Made by a program: the position numbers and the translations under genes. 64,000 nucleotides of DNA. Origin: a virus. The notes under the pieces were generated by a model that was not told where the DNA came from, did no database searches, and saw nothing but the letters and a program-made list of their open reading frames with translations. Below, one piece after another: positions 19,965 to 29,079 of this stretch (its first letter is position 1; every line of letters starts with the position of its first letter). Where the stretch lies: IMG/VR virus record IMGVR_UViG_3300025435_000010, positions 1-64,000 of that record. One strand, 5' to 3'.

Positions 19965-20285
19965 ATGCTTAGAGATTCGAGAATAATTGCAGAGATTGCA
20001 TATAATAGTACAGATGCTATGATACCTGGAAGAGGTATTGCTACATCGCAGACTATACCTAATATGCCATCGGTTGCAAATGAAGAGCCTAAGAAAGAGG
20101 TAAAGTCTGCTGTTAAGGATTGGATTAGACTAGAACCCGGGCTTTGTCCTATTGATACTGTTCGCAAGGCTGACCATACAGCTCACATGATTCTTCAATT
20201 CATTTATTCTGTCTGTGCAAGTCCTGACGCCGTAAGCCGCGTACTTAAAACAATTAATAAGGCTTATAAGCAAGACCATAAGTAA
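19965..20285 (+). CDS. late protein with capsid-targeting-like N-terminus
   Basis: 106 residues. MLRDSRIIAE-IA is very close to the T4 IPIII targeting sequence MKTYQEFIAE-A. The body has a helical C-terminus (ADHTAHMILQFIYSVCASPD). Divergent from the nuclease-like gene. Unknown biochemical role. Confidence 0.72.
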   Translation: MLRDSRIIAEIAYNSTDAMIPGRGIATSQTIPNMPSVANEEPKKEVKSAVKDWIRLEPGLCPIDTVRKADHTAHMILQFIYSVCASPDAVSRVLKTINKAYKQDHK

Positions 20286-20345
20286 GAGCTTGATACTTTA
20301 ATTCGTAGGCTTAAAATACCTATACGAATAAAGGAATAAATAATT

Positions 20346-20558
20346 ATGGCAATGACAACAACTAATAAGAAAGGTCAGCCGCAAAAAGTCGAAGCAAGAA
20401 CATCGACGTTTATTACTTCAGATATGGTCTTAGACCTTTATGCAAAGGCTAAGAAAACAAAAGGCAAGGAAAAGAAAGCTTTAATGGATAAAGTTATTTT
20501 TCTCAGTCAGCATCTAAATCGATATACTCCAATTGTTGTGAGTCAATATCTCGCTTAA
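20346..20558 (+). CDS. small basic hypothetical protein
   Basis: 70 residues, Lys-rich (KKGQPQKVEARTSTFITSD; AKKTKGKEKKALM). TAAATA lies three bases before the ATG. Its 3' end overlaps the convergent gene by 56 bases. Confidence 0.65.
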   Translation: MAMTTTNKKGQPQKVEARTSTFITSDMVLDLYAKAKKTKGKEKKALMDKVIFLSQHLNRYTPIVVSQYLA

Positions 20559-20763
20559 ATTTAGCTTCATACTTAGATACTATTGTATCAATAATTCTCT
20601 TTCGATTTTCATCGAATCGGTAACCGCGACATTTTGGACAAAATATTGCTGAGAACATAGCCGGGTGCTCACAGCCCTCACAAACCTTATACCAAAACCA
20701 AGTAAGCTTTATTTCCTTTTTAATATCTTCTATTGTTATTCCCTTAGGCTTTTCATCACTCAT
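20503..20763 (-). CDS. zinc-ribbon protein
   Basis: 86 residues. WYKVCEGCEHPAMFSAIFCPKCRGYRF forms a CxxC...CxxC ribbon. Helical flanks and an acidic tail (QQLEYIDLDAD). The 3' end is antisense to 20346-20558. Probably a small regulatory or adaptor protein. Confidence 0.7.
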   Translation of the reverse strand: MSDEKPKGITIEDIKKEIKLTWFWYKVCEGCEHPAMFSAIFCPKCRGYRFDENRKRIIDTIVSKYEAKFKRDIDSQQLEYIDLDAD

Positions 20764-20767
20764 TTAC

Positions 20768-20773
20768 TAAATA
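20768..20773 (+). promoter_or_regulatory. late promoter TAAATA, 6 nt before ATG 20780
   Basis: CTAAATA, GTATAT, ATG. Confidence 0.5.
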
Positions 20774-20779
20774 GTATAT

Positions 20780-21106
20780 ATGGTTAATGACATGTATGCC
20801 ATCTATGAGTCGTATAAACAGCTAAGTGAGGATCGAGCTGACTTGAGCGGATTATCTACTGGTTCAAGTCTTCCAGCTCAGGCCAATAACACTAATAGAT
20901 TTGGTGGTAATATACCTTCTGGGGCTATAGCAACAGTTGATCAGGGTGTGAGTCAGGATAATGAGGAAAAGAATATTCCAAAAGATATCTTAAGACTTTT
21001 ACAGAGTATAACAAACGGTGCACATAAAGCAGATCACGGTAGTGTTATCGTAGATTGCAAACGGTTGAGAAAGGTATTATCCAAATATAATATAAATCGT
21101 AATTGA
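20780..21106 (+). CDS. late protein with capsid-targeting-like N-terminus
   Basis: 108 residues. MVNDMYAIYE-SY fits the targeting pattern, with a second possible site at QLSE-D. The middle is Gly/Ser/Asn-rich and probably flexible (NNTNRFGGNIPSGAIATV). The C-terminus is basic. Confidence 0.7.
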   Translation: MVNDMYAIYESYKQLSEDRADLSGLSTGSSLPAQANNTNRFGGNIPSGAIATVDQGVSQDNEEKNIPKDILRLLQSITNGAHKADHGSVIVDCKRLRKVLSKYNINRN

Positions 21107-21131
21107 TTAATAAAAAGCATTATATTATAAT
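21103..21131 (+). promoter_or_regulatory. leaderless early promoter for gene 21138
   Basis: TTGATT, 17 bp, TATAAT, GCTTAC, ATG 21138: same geometry as the small-gene cassettes. Confidence 0.78.
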
Positions 21132-21137
21132 GCTTAC

Positions 21138-21599
21138 ATGAACAAAGATATATCTTGGTCGGATATTTTTTATGGTGTTACAAGCCTTGAAGAGTTACTT
21201 CGTGGTGATGATTTTGTACCCGATGTTGTTGTAACTATTGGACGTGGTGGTATGATTCCCGGTACGCTTTTAGCCTATCGTCTTGACGTAAAGATTATAC
21301 ATAATTTTTCTGTACAAACATATAACGAGAAAAATATAAAATCAGGTTTCATTATTGCTATTCAAGAACCTGGTCATAGTTTAACTGTTAAGCACCGGGA
21401 TCATAAGGTACTTGTTGTTGATGATATCTCTGACGGCGGAAGTACACTCGAGTATATTAAGCACGAGCTTGTTGAAAACTATGGTCTTAATAACCTAAGG
21501 TTTGCAACTCTTTACACAAAACCTCATACTACCTTTGTACCTGACTATTATGTTACTGAATATCCTAACGATTCTTGGATAATCTTTCCCTGGGAATAA
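21138..21599 (+). CDS. phosphoribosyltransferase
   Basis: 153 residues. VLVVDDISDGGSTLEY (91-106) is the PRPP-binding motif of type I phosphoribosyltransferases, and TIGRGGMIPG (about 33-42) is the PPi loop region. The size fits xanthine/hypoxanthine-guanine enzymes. It may salvage purines for phage DNA synthesis, or guanine-type bases if connected to the 7-deazaguanine pathway; the latter is speculation. Confidence 0.82.
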   Translation: MNKDISWSDIFYGVTSLEELLRGDDFVPDVVVTIGRGGMIPGTLLAYRLDVKIIHNFSVQTYNEKNIKSGFIIAIQEPGHSLTVKHRDHKVLVVDDISDGGSTLEYIKHELVENYGLNNLRFATLYTKPHTTFVPDYYVTEYPNDSWIIFPWE

Positions 21600-21798
21600 A
21601 CTTCTTACGCTTTAATCTTTTTATATCTTTTTTATTAGGTAAGAGCTTCCCGCTTAATTGCTCCTGTCTTGATGGAAATGAACCGTTAATATCACCTCTT
21701 GTTGTACCTATATCAGGTCCATTATTAGAGGTATTTTGATATTGCGGGGAGATATTAAAATCCTCTAATAGTCGATTTATTTCATCATTAAATTTCAT
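21565..21798 (-). CDS. small late protein with capsid-targeting-like N-terminus
   Basis: 77 residues. MKFNDEINRLLE-DF matches the targeting form. Polar, low-complexity middle and a basic tail (KKDIKRLKRKKFIPRERL) suited to DNA binding. Overlaps the 3' end of the phosphoribosyltransferase (convergent) and the end of the fibre chaperone gene. Confidence 0.65.
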   Translation of the reverse strand: MKFNDEINRLLEDFNISPQYQNTSNNGPDIGTTRGDINGSFPSRQEQLSGKLLPNKKDIKRLKRKKFIPRERLSKNR

Positions 21799-22129
21799 CT
21801 GGTTTAGGGTATTTAGCTTTTACAGCTCTACACTGTTCAATATACTTATTAATTTGATCTTGATCATTCTTTACTATACCGTCGATAATATCGTATATTG
21901 GTGGGTACTCCCTTGCACGTAACTCCTGATATCTTGGCGTAATGTCAATAATACACCATTCATCTCTTTCTTCGTTAAACTGAGCTAGCTCGTATTTTTT
22001 TAATTTGGGCGGAGCTTTTAAAGTAGCATGAGCAGGTACTAACCACCTACCGGGTATCAAAGGATCTTCATCAGCGAATTCTTCGTTAATGAAAGTCTTT
22101 GTTATTCTGTCGTAATTATATACCTTCAT
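21788..22129 (-). CDS. tail fibre assembly chaperone
   Basis: 113 residues. MKVYNYDRITKTFINEEFAD and DPLIPGRWLVPAHATLKAPP are characteristic of Tfa-type tail fibre assembly proteins, followed by the usual Trp-containing strand (ERDEWCIID). Adjacent to the collar-domain fibre gene, as expected for its client. Confidence 0.82.
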   Translation of the reverse strand: MKVYNYDRITKTFINEEFADEDPLIPGRWLVPAHATLKAPPKLKKYELAQFNEERDEWCIIDITPRYQELRAREYPPIYDIIDGIVKNDQDQINKYIEQCRAVKAKYPKPDEI

Positions 22130-22143
22130 CGGTATATTATATC

Positions 22144-22821
22144 TTAGTACTTGATACAGGCAAGTAAAGCAACGTTGTAAGGACGAGTTTCTGTGTCTCC
22201 GGTTGTATTTGTTGTTATAGGACCAGTTGATGTACTTAATTCGTAATTAGTATAATTACCTGATGAAACAAGAGAATATGCATAACCTGGATTGTGCGAA
22301 AGCCCATTAACGACTGTTGCTGTATGCGTATGGGATTTAAAAGCGTCCGTTTGATATGAACCAAACGCTCTACCAATATTATCATGAGACGAAATATCAG
22401 TAATACCGGATGGTGGATTGGTATCAGGGTTACCTGCAGCTACGTTTGTTAAACCATCGTTCCACCCGCGTACAAACACACCGCGAAGATCTGGTATACG
22501 GAAATAGCCAGGTGTATCACCAGCTTGAGTCCAGGGTGTTTGAATTGAATTCTGTAACCTCAACGCTGTATAAAGATTAGCGTATGTTGAGGTGCTAATT
22601 AATGCACCGTTTGCCTTTAACCAGCCTGCTGGAGCCGTAGGAGCTGAATTAGCATATGTCGTTGCAAAGAAAGCAACCATACCAACAGGTACAAAGTAAT
22701 TAGCAGAAAGACTATTAACATAGCTTGTTAAGTAGGATAAATTAACAGCATCGGTACCGAGAATAGGTCCTCTCGGTAGATATACTCCCTGATCAATAAC
22801 TTGTGTAATGTGTGGTGCCAT
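22144..22821 (-). CDS. short fibre protein with phage tail-collar domain
   Basis: 225 residues. PVGMVAFFA...APAGWLKANGALIS...YFRIPDLRGVFVRGWNDG is the tail-collar domain (about 40-130). A His motif (KSHTHTATV) near residue 170, as in T4 gp12-like fibres, can bind metal in trimers. Ends in a short strand. Likely host recognition at the tail tip. Confidence 0.85.
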   Translation of the reverse strand: MAPHITQVIDQGVYLPRGPILGTDAVNLSYLTSYVNSLSANYFVPVGMVAFFATTYANSAPTAPAGWLKANGALISTSTYANLYTALRLQNSIQTPWTQAGDTPGYFRIPDLRGVFVRGWNDGLTNVAAGNPDTNPPSGITDISSHDNIGRAFGSYQTDAFKSHTHTATVVNGLSHNPGYAYSLVSSGNYTNYELSTSTGPITTNTTGDTETRPYNVALLACIKY

Positions 22822-22826
22822 AATAA

Positions 22827-24638
22827 TTAGAAGTATGATACTACTGTTATCGCAGCACCAGAGTATGGAGCTTTTGTAAACGATATATTACCTGCTGTGG
22901 GTATTGTGTAATCAACTGTAGGTGCTTGTAGTACACCATTTAAATCTACTCTATAGGCTGCAGCATTAGTTGTTGTACCGCCGTTCAATGCAAAAGATGT
23001 CGTTGTTCCGTTACCGGTTAGACCTGTATAGACAGGATTGAATGCATTCGTATTAGCAACTGCTATTGTACCGCTACCATTGTCACTAATGCTTATACCT
23101 GTACCGGCACTTAAAGATTTAAACGCAAGGTTACTTGCTGTCGAACCACCGCTATAATAAACACTAGTACCTGTGCCAGCATTTGATGCAGTCTGTACTG
23201 TACCGGATCCACCACTACCGCTTAGTGATAAAAGACTAACTGAATTACCATTGGATATTGTAAGCTGTGCGTTATTTTGATTGTATGATAAGGTCTGCGC
23301 TCCGGCTGGTGTTGGTAGAGCTGCTGTAACCGTCTTTAGGTATGTGAGATTTATAACATCATTAGGACTTGTCGGTGTAGTGCTAGTAGTAAATTTATAC
23401 GGCGAAAGAGCGTTTAAATTACCTGCTAAATTACCACCGCTAAACGGTACATACTTACCGTCAGTATATGTCTTGTTTGTAAGATCATATGCTCCAACAG
23501 GTGCAGCTACGACTATAACTTTATTAGCTGTAAGTGTATTTGATGTGCTGATACTACCGTCGTAGTTAAGATTGAATTGTGCTACGTTAGTATTATCAAG
23601 AACCCGTAATACGGTACCATCTACTTGCTGCAGAGTAATTGCTGGTGTAGAGCCAGATGAAGAGATTTTTGAGGTAATCGGTCCAGTTAGTGTGCTGTTA
23701 CCAGATAGAGGTAAATAGTTAGCAAGCACTGAAAGATTAACAGGAAGACCCGTCCCGGTAGCCGATTGTAAGAATGTTAGATTAATAACATCGTAGGGAT
23801 TTACAGGTGTTGTGCTGGTAACAAATTTAACACCATTGAATGCACTTAAATTACCAGTTAAGCTACCACCACTTACAGGTAGTAACCCAGGATTACTAAA
23901 ATTAAATTGAAAGGTATTTTGGTTCGCACTGAGTGAGATACCTGTACCGGCTGCAAGAGTAACACCTCCAAGTGACCCACCAGTACTCGATGAATAACCA
24001 AATACCTGACCTGCAGCAATTTGAACATCCTGTATTGCTGTCCCGGTACTATTTGTTGTTTTAACACTGTTTGCCGGTCCTGTGGTAATGTATGCGTTAC
24101 CAATACTACCCACTCTAACACCGATCTGGGACCCACTACCGCCGGAGAGTATGTTTTGTGCTGTGTTTAGGGCAGTACTGTTAATCTCGGTTGAAGTCAC
24201 GCCACCCGCTTTAATGTTTAATGTACCACCTGGGCTAGTAAATTGAGAGCTATTATATTTTATCGACGCAGGATATGAAACAAAATTAGATAAGTTTGGT
24301 GTTAAGTTTGAGGCAGTTAACGTGTAGATAGATGATGTAGCTTGATCGTAAACAATGTCACCAACGAGAGCTGAGCTTAGTAGTTGATATGCAGTTTGTG
24401 TTAAACCACTGTTTAGATAAGAACCAGAGAGTGCAGAAAGTAGTCCAAAGTTTACAATACCAACAGGTGTACCGCCGTATGTAGTACCATCACCTACAAA
24501 TAAACGCTTAGTGTCAATTGTATAAGCAGGTTCACCTGAGTTAAATATAACACCAGGATTTAAATTAGTTGCCGTAGCGCTTATTCTCTGTACATTTGTA
24601 CCTTGACGGAATAGAATCTTAGTGATATTGTTAGCCAT
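22827..24638 (-). CDS. tail fibre / receptor-binding protein
   Basis: 603 residues, Ser/Thr/Gly/Asn-rich. The N-terminal 65 residues (ILFRQGTNVQR...GEPAYTIDTKRLFVGDG) form the baseplate-attachment motif common in fibres. Two homologous repeats (about 253-298 and 397-440) share SGG-L-GNL...DVINLT-L. The C-terminal 75 residues (GLTGNGTTTSFALNG...VDLNGVLQ) form a small beta domain. Upstream TAAATA is 14 bases from the ATG. Confidence 0.85.
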   Translation of the reverse strand: MANNITKILFRQGTNVQRISATATNLNPGVIFNSGEPAYTIDTKRLFVGDGTTYGGTPVGIVNFGLLSALSGSYLNSGLTQTAYQLLSSALVGDIVYDQATSSIYTLTASNLTPNLSNFVSYPASIKYNSSQFTSPGGTLNIKAGGVTSTEINSTALNTAQNILSGGSGSQIGVRVGSIGNAYITTGPANSVKTTNSTGTAIQDVQIAAGQVFGYSSSTGGSLGGVTLAAGTGISLSANQNTFQFNFSNPGLLPVSGGSLTGNLSAFNGVKFVTSTTPVNPYDVINLTFLQSATGTGLPVNLSVLANYLPLSGNSTLTGPITSKISSSGSTPAITLQQVDGTVLRVLDNTNVAQFNLNYDGSISTSNTLTANKVIVVAAPVGAYDLTNKTYTDGKYVPFSGGNLAGNLNALSPYKFTTSTTPTSPNDVINLTYLKTVTAALPTPAGAQTLSYNQNNAQLTISNGNSVSLLSLSGSGGSGTVQTASNAGTGTSVYYSGGSTASNLAFKSLSAGTGISISDNGSGTIAVANTNAFNPVYTGLTGNGTTTSFALNGGTTTNAAAYRVDLNGVLQAPTVDYTIPTAGNISFTKAPYSGAAITVVSYF

Positions 24639-24652
24639 ATCTTATACCAAAT

Positions 24653-24658
24653 TATTTA
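24653..24658 (-). promoter_or_regulatory. late promoter GATAAATA, 14 nt before ATG 24638
   Basis: Longer leader than most late genes in this window. Confidence 0.5.
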
Positions 24659-24687
24659 TCATATTAGCATAAATTACCATAGTATCA

Positions 24688-24693
24688 TAAATA
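24688..24693 (+). promoter_or_regulatory. late promoter ATAAATA, 5 nt before ATG 24699
   Basis: CATAAATA, CTATT, ATG; divergent from the fibre gene promoter. Confidence 0.6.
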
Positions 24694-24698
24694 CTATT

Positions 24699-24932
24699 AT
24701 GGCAAAGATCTATTCTGCTGTTGCTTCAGGTAAAAACATGTTAGCTGTATTTGATATAACTAATGGTATTACAAGCTACAAGATTAACCTAGGTAATGTT
24801 GAAATCGTTAATGGCCCTGTTGTTACACAGGATAAAATGACTGTTGTTGTTAAGGATAACCAAGGAAAATTACAAGGTAAGGTATATTCTTTACCAAAGG
24901 GTATTCTTTCTTATTCTTTTCAGATTAAATAA
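24699..24932 (+). CDS. small beta-rich protein
   Basis: 77 residues with regular strands (MAKIYSAVASGKNMLAVFDI, KMTVVVKDNQGKLQGKVYSL). Late promoter. Possibly a small structural component; no family recognised. Confidence 0.68.
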   Translation: MAKIYSAVASGKNMLAVFDITNGITSYKINLGNVEIVNGPVVTQDKMTVVVKDNQGKLQGKVYSLPKGILSYSFQIK

Positions 24933-24950
24933 TTCAAATTTTTAAGTATT

Positions 24951-25340
24951 ATGGCTGCAATATCTAAGACATCGGAATTAGCAAACTTAAGAGATGAAGT
25001 AGAACATTTATATAAAACCGTCTATCAGGGTAACGGTAAACCGTCAATTGTCAATCAAATTACTAGTATTGATCACAGGTTAACATCTCTCGAGGAAAAA
25101 TTAGATACAAGCTTTAAGACAATGGAAACAGAGATGTCGTTAAAGTTTGATAATATTACAGAGATAGTAAACGAACGCTTTAACCATATATCATATCAAA
25201 TCTCACGTGAGTTTGAAACCGAAAAAGTTCATACAGCAGGCAAACACCAATTAAAAGCAAGTCTTATTGCTGCTGTAATAGCAACAGTCACCACATTTGG
25301 TGCTCTTCTTATAAATCACGCGATAGCTGCTACACGTTAA
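24951..25340 (+). CDS. coiled-coil protein with C-terminal membrane anchor
   Basis: 129 residues. Long coiled coil at about 8-95 (LANLRDEVEHLYKTV; LTSLEEKLDTSFKTM) and one C-terminal transmembrane helix (LIAAVIATVTTFGALLI), like small phage membrane proteins near lysis or tail genes. A role in lysis is possible but not shown. Confidence 0.7.
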   Translation: MAAISKTSELANLRDEVEHLYKTVYQGNGKPSIVNQITSIDHRLTSLEEKLDTSFKTMETEMSLKFDNITEIVNERFNHISYQISREFETEKVHTAGKHQLKASLIAAVIATVTTFGALLINHAIAATR

Positions 25341-25375
25341 TAAAATAGTAGATTTATCAATAACTTAGTCATATA

Positions 25376-25924
25376 ATGTTAGGTATGACTTTAGTTGATG
25401 TAAATAGTACAGCAGATCCGTTGCAGTTGGATAATTTTTATGTTATACCGAAAACTGACTACCCATACTGTTTGTTTGGCTTTCAATTAAAAAATTCATA
25501 CGATCAAGAGCGTATTAAAATTAAGTCAAAGTATAAGGTAAAGGACGTTATCCATCTTCTCCCGACATCAGAAATGTCTCCGATGTGTTTTAGAGGTATT
25601 AAATTACAATTAAATAAAAAATTAGATTCGCTTATTAGACATTTGCAGACATATAATATATCTCTAAAGGCTAATATTAGTGTTGACGAATACAAGAAAT
25701 TACTCAGTAAATATAATTTAACATGTAACGATAGTTATGCTTATCTACGTAAAGGTGTTTATCCAGTTGACGGTAGTTGCATTGAGAGTATAACAGATCT
25801 AAAATGGTCTATAGAGGAGCTCTATGAGGACGCTTTTGATAATAGTGTACCGTTTTTTCAATCTTTTAGTTGTTTTACTATATTCATTCTCTGTAATGAA
25901 TCAATTTTTCCAAGATTAGAATAA
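25376..25924 (+). CDS. hypothetical protein
   Basis: 182 residues, MLGMTLVDVNSTADPLQLDN. Mixed alpha/beta, five Cys without a clear metal pattern. No family recognised. Followed two bases later by 25927-26109. Confidence 0.65.
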   Translation: MLGMTLVDVNSTADPLQLDNFYVIPKTDYPYCLFGFQLKNSYDQERIKIKSKYKVKDVIHLLPTSEMSPMCFRGIKLQLNKKLDSLIRHLQTYNISLKANISVDEYKKLLSKYNLTCNDSYAYLRKGVYPVDGSCIESITDLKWSIEELYEDAFDNSVPFFQSFSCFTIFILCNESIFPRLE

Positions 25925-25926
25925 AT

Positions 25927-26109
25927 ATGTATATGGCACTTCTTATAGAACAGATGTTATTCTATAAGAAGTATATGGAAGAAAAGGAACATATACTTAG
26001 AAATAAATGGTATATGTCCGAACGAGCCGGCAAAGATGTAGGATATGAAAAAGCTCTTCTTGATTGGATAATTAATAAGAAGAAGTATTTAGCATTAAGC
26101 AGTCGGTAA
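25927..26109 (+). CDS. small helical protein
   Basis: 60 residues. KWYMSERAGKDVGYEKALLDWI is a motif seen in small conserved phage proteins. Met3 is an alternative start. Its end overlaps the convergent hub gene by 15 bases. Confidence 0.65.
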   Translation: MYMALLIEQMLFYKKYMEEKEHILRNKWYMSERAGKDVGYEKALLDWIINKKKYLALSSR

Positions 26110-29043
26110 CTGTAATGCTTGTAATACCATATTTGTACCAAGCGAGTTAACTGTCTTGGGTGCAGAGAAGTCATCGTTTTCTAGAGCTGCAAGACTGCCC
26201 ATACCAATCTGACGTATAGCCATATGTGAACCCACTTCACCTTCATCGTGACTATGGGAGTGTTTAGCCATAACGTGACTATCAGCATGAGCACCAACAC
26301 CAAGATTCATAACCGGGAAAGGTATAGCACCAGCACCTGCTACAGATCCATTTGCTAATCCAACAAATTTTGCTACTTCAAGAGGCGGTAAACCACGTAG
26401 GGTAACTTGTGAGGTGATATCCATTGGAACAGGTGACGCAGTGGGTACTTTAGGTGATACATAATTTGGTGTAAATTGCAGGGTACCGGTTGTACCGATA
26501 GGCCCGGTACCAGCAACGCAGAAGCCTGTCGGTGTTATAACTGGAGCTAGACTAGGTGTTGGCGTACCAGCGGTTACAGTAATAAACGCAACAGGTACAT
26601 TTAATTCACCTGAAACCTCACCTGTTGTAAGATTTGCTACAAGACCTGGACCTACCGGTCCGGATATCACTGCCGTAATTACTGTAGGTAAGAATCCAAC
26701 AGTTGTTCCAAGTGGTGTAAAGCCTACATATCTACCTTGATCCGTATATCCCATATGTACAGGGGCACCGGCTCCAAGGGACGGTGAAAGTTCTCTTGTT
26801 ATAGGATTAATTACAAGTCCAGTTGTGTCGACAGGTAGACCGACACCTGTACATTGATTTGCTGTCGGGCTTCCAGATACAACAACGGGGTCAGTTTGTT
26901 TCTTATGCTGTGGTGTATCTGTAGATTGAGCTGCAAGATTACCTTCAATATAAACACCACCCTTAATGTAGAGGTTACCGCTAATACCAACGTTACTATC
27001 GAGCATAATTTGCTCATTGTTACGCTGTTTAATATGAACAATGTCACCGGTAAGAGATAGACGTTTACCACCATCGATATTAACCTCGTTGGCGCTACCT
27101 ACGTTAACCTGTTCACCGGCAATATTGGTAATAGCACCAGATACATTAACAACACCATAGGACTTAAGATTCAATCCACCGGCGCCGACCAATACGTTAT
27201 ATCTATTACAAACGTTAAGAGAGTACGTACCACCGGGTAGATCGTCGACATGCACCTGTTCAATAAGAGGTGATGGCTTACGAACAGTTATCGTGGCACC
27301 AGGGTGTATTTGCACATACGCCGGTTCCATCTTACCCTTAGGGTCAACTCTTATAGCACCCCAATCATTCATAACGGTACCAATTGTCTCTACCTTGTGT
27401 TTAGTGATTTCAATTATCTCTGTACCGCCCTGACCCATCTGAGCTTCAATCTTTGCAAGTTGAGGAATAACAGCAGCTATTTGTACAGGTAGTGTTAATT
27501 TTTTTGGTTCTGGTAACCATACACCGTTGAACGAGCTTGGACTCATTCCTGTACCATTACAAGCCGGACAATTATGACCAGCAGGATATCCAGGTCTATT
27601 CTGTAATAACGAGCCATCGGATCCAATAAGTGGAAGACTCGCTGTAATAGCTTTTGGAATACTGGCACCGAATATCTGCAATAGACCAGATAAAAAGCTA
27701 CCTACAAATCCTGTACCGGGAATACTTGAACCTCTACCCCATTGAGGTAGAGCGAATAGATTTTGCTTACCAGTGGAATCACCATCTACAACACCGGTAT
27801 GACCGACGTTTGCGTATGCTCTATAGCCAGGAGCAAAAGAATTATTGAGTGCCATTGTTGTAGCGCCTCCCGCGCAAACCGGGCATAGAGCCGGATTACC
27901 GTTTTTAGATTGGCCTGTACCGTTAAGTTTTAATAGTTTGGTTACATCATCAACCGCGCCTGATGTTCTTTGAATATCAAATAACTGCTTAATATCAGCA
28001 ATAGGATCCATTAATGATTTCCATTTTTGATATAAAGCTACATTTAGATCACCAACCTTACGATAATGGTCTCCTGCAATAACGCTATCATAATCACGTT
28101 GAGTGAATTCATTACGAGTACCTCTTATAGTCTCAAACATGTCACCGAGAACAAGCTTTTGATCATTGTTAGTGGCTAGTTCGATATTAGCTTGGTTATT
28201 AAACTCTTTAAAGGATCCACTATAGTGAGTGAGTTTTAAAATCTCTCTATTATCGGTATTAACAAACGCAAGTGTACCGCCTTTTTGATTGATAACATAT
28301 TTGTTACGGTATGTCTCAGAATTAATTGTATTGGAACTTGTAGCGCTATTCTCCCATTCACCTGGGTAATCTAAACCTGGTTGATCTTTAGTAGCGTCAA
28401 AGATACTATTCCATTCTGATGCCCCGTGTGATACGCTAAATACAACCGGATGTAAGGGGTCACCTGCATTAAAGAATACCCAAACATGTGAACCTACATT
28501 AGGTACAGCGAATGAACCTTTACCACTGTTACTATAACACTCAGGGGTATAATTATAACTTAGCTTATTAACATTATTGACGTTTGTAAGTTGAGGGTTG
28601 TTAAAGGCATCACTTAAATTTACTGTTGCCATATCAAAGATATGGCCTGGTTTTTCAGCAATGTTATCTGTGTTTTGTGCGTAATTTGTAGGAGGTGCTC
28701 CGAAGAGATATGAAAAATTGCTACCGTCACTTGTTGTGGCTTTCTTAGAAGAAGCATGATATCTTCCAGCACTTGATTCACCAGTGATGGGAGAAGCTAC
28801 TTCTGACCATGGGAGAATTAATTTTAAATCTTCTAAAATATCTGTTAAATCGCTTCCAACATTGGTGCCAATAAATTTAAAAATTCTGTCTACAGCAGGT
28901 TTATTGTCACTATTTTCGATCCAATTCTTATATACAGTAGGAGTTACATGCGGTACAAAAACCTTTACTCTACCACGATATTGCGGGTCGTTGTTCTGTA
29001 CAACGATGCCCATATAATTGCCAAAATATTTTGGATAATCCAT
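26095..29043 (-). CDS. gp5: baseplate hub protein, gp5-like (no lysozyme domain seen)
   Basis: 982 residues. The N-terminal OB-fold (FGNYMGIVVQNNDPQYRGRV; SHVWVFFNAGDPLHPV about 185-200) is that of gp5/VgrG-type hubs. The next region holds two zinc-knuckle pairs, CPVC (387-390) and CPAC (492-495), unusual for gp5. Repeated short strands at about 560-690 suggest the needle beta-helix, and a long Pro/Gly/Val-rich C-terminal region follows. No T4-lysozyme-like Glu/Asp/Thr active site is visible. The product would pierce the outer membrane. Confidence 0.82.
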   Translation of the reverse strand: MDYPKYFGNYMGIVVQNNDPQYRGRVKVFVPHVTPTVYKNWIENSDNKPAVDRIFKFIGTNVGSDLTDILEDLKLILPWSEVASPITGESSAGRYHASSKKATTSDGSNFSYLFGAPPTNYAQNTDNIAEKPGHIFDMATVNLSDAFNNPQLTNVNNVNKLSYNYTPECYSNSGKGSFAVPNVGSHVWVFFNAGDPLHPVVFSVSHGASEWNSIFDATKDQPGLDYPGEWENSATSSNTINSETYRNKYVINQKGGTLAFVNTDNREILKLTHYSGSFKEFNNQANIELATNNDQKLVLGDMFETIRGTRNEFTQRDYDSVIAGDHYRKVGDLNVALYQKWKSLMDPIADIKQLFDIQRTSGAVDDVTKLLKLNGTGQSKNGNPALCPVCAGGATTMALNNSFAPGYRAYANVGHTGVVDGDSTGKQNLFALPQWGRGSSIPGTGFVGSFLSGLLQIFGASIPKAITASLPLIGSDGSLLQNRPGYPAGHNCPACNGTGMSPSSFNGVWLPEPKKLTLPVQIAAVIPQLAKIEAQMGQGGTEIIEITKHKVETIGTVMNDWGAIRVDPKGKMEPAYVQIHPGATITVRKPSPLIEQVHVDDLPGGTYSLNVCNRYNVLVGAGGLNLKSYGVVNVSGAITNIAGEQVNVGSANEVNIDGGKRLSLTGDIVHIKQRNNEQIMLDSNVGISGNLYIKGGVYIEGNLAAQSTDTPQHKKQTDPVVVSGSPTANQCTGVGLPVDTTGLVINPITRELSPSLGAGAPVHMGYTDQGRYVGFTPLGTTVGFLPTVITAVISGPVGPGLVANLTTGEVSGELNVPVAFITVTAGTPTPSLAPVITPTGFCVAGTGPIGTTGTLQFTPNYVSPKVPTASPVPMDITSQVTLRGLPPLEVAKFVGLANGSVAGAGAIPFPVMNLGVGAHADSHVMAKHSHSHDEGEVGSHMAIRQIGMGSLAALENDDFSAPKTVNSLGTNMVLQALQLPTA

Positions 29044-29045
29044 AC

Positions 29046-29073
29046 TTGATATATTATTATTTACACGTATAAT
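29046..29073 (+). promoter_or_regulatory. leaderless early promoter for dpdA 29080
   Basis: TTGATA, 16 bp, TATAAT, TCATAT, ATG 29080. Confidence 0.75.
29058..29063 (-). promoter_or_regulatory. late promoter GTAAATA, 14 nt before ATG 29043
   Basis: Minus-strand late promoter for the hub gene; it lies inside the divergent early promoter of dpdA, so early and late transcription share this interval. Confidence 0.5.
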
Positions 29074-29079
29074 TCATAT

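Noticed and set aside
22827-24638. Fibre gene as a diversity-generating retroelement target
   Set aside because: No reverse transcriptase or template repeat is seen, and the internal repeats are ordinary fibre domain duplications.
26811-27074. ORF inside the hub gene
   Set aside because: Alternative frame across repetitive beta-helix coding sequence; no start signals.
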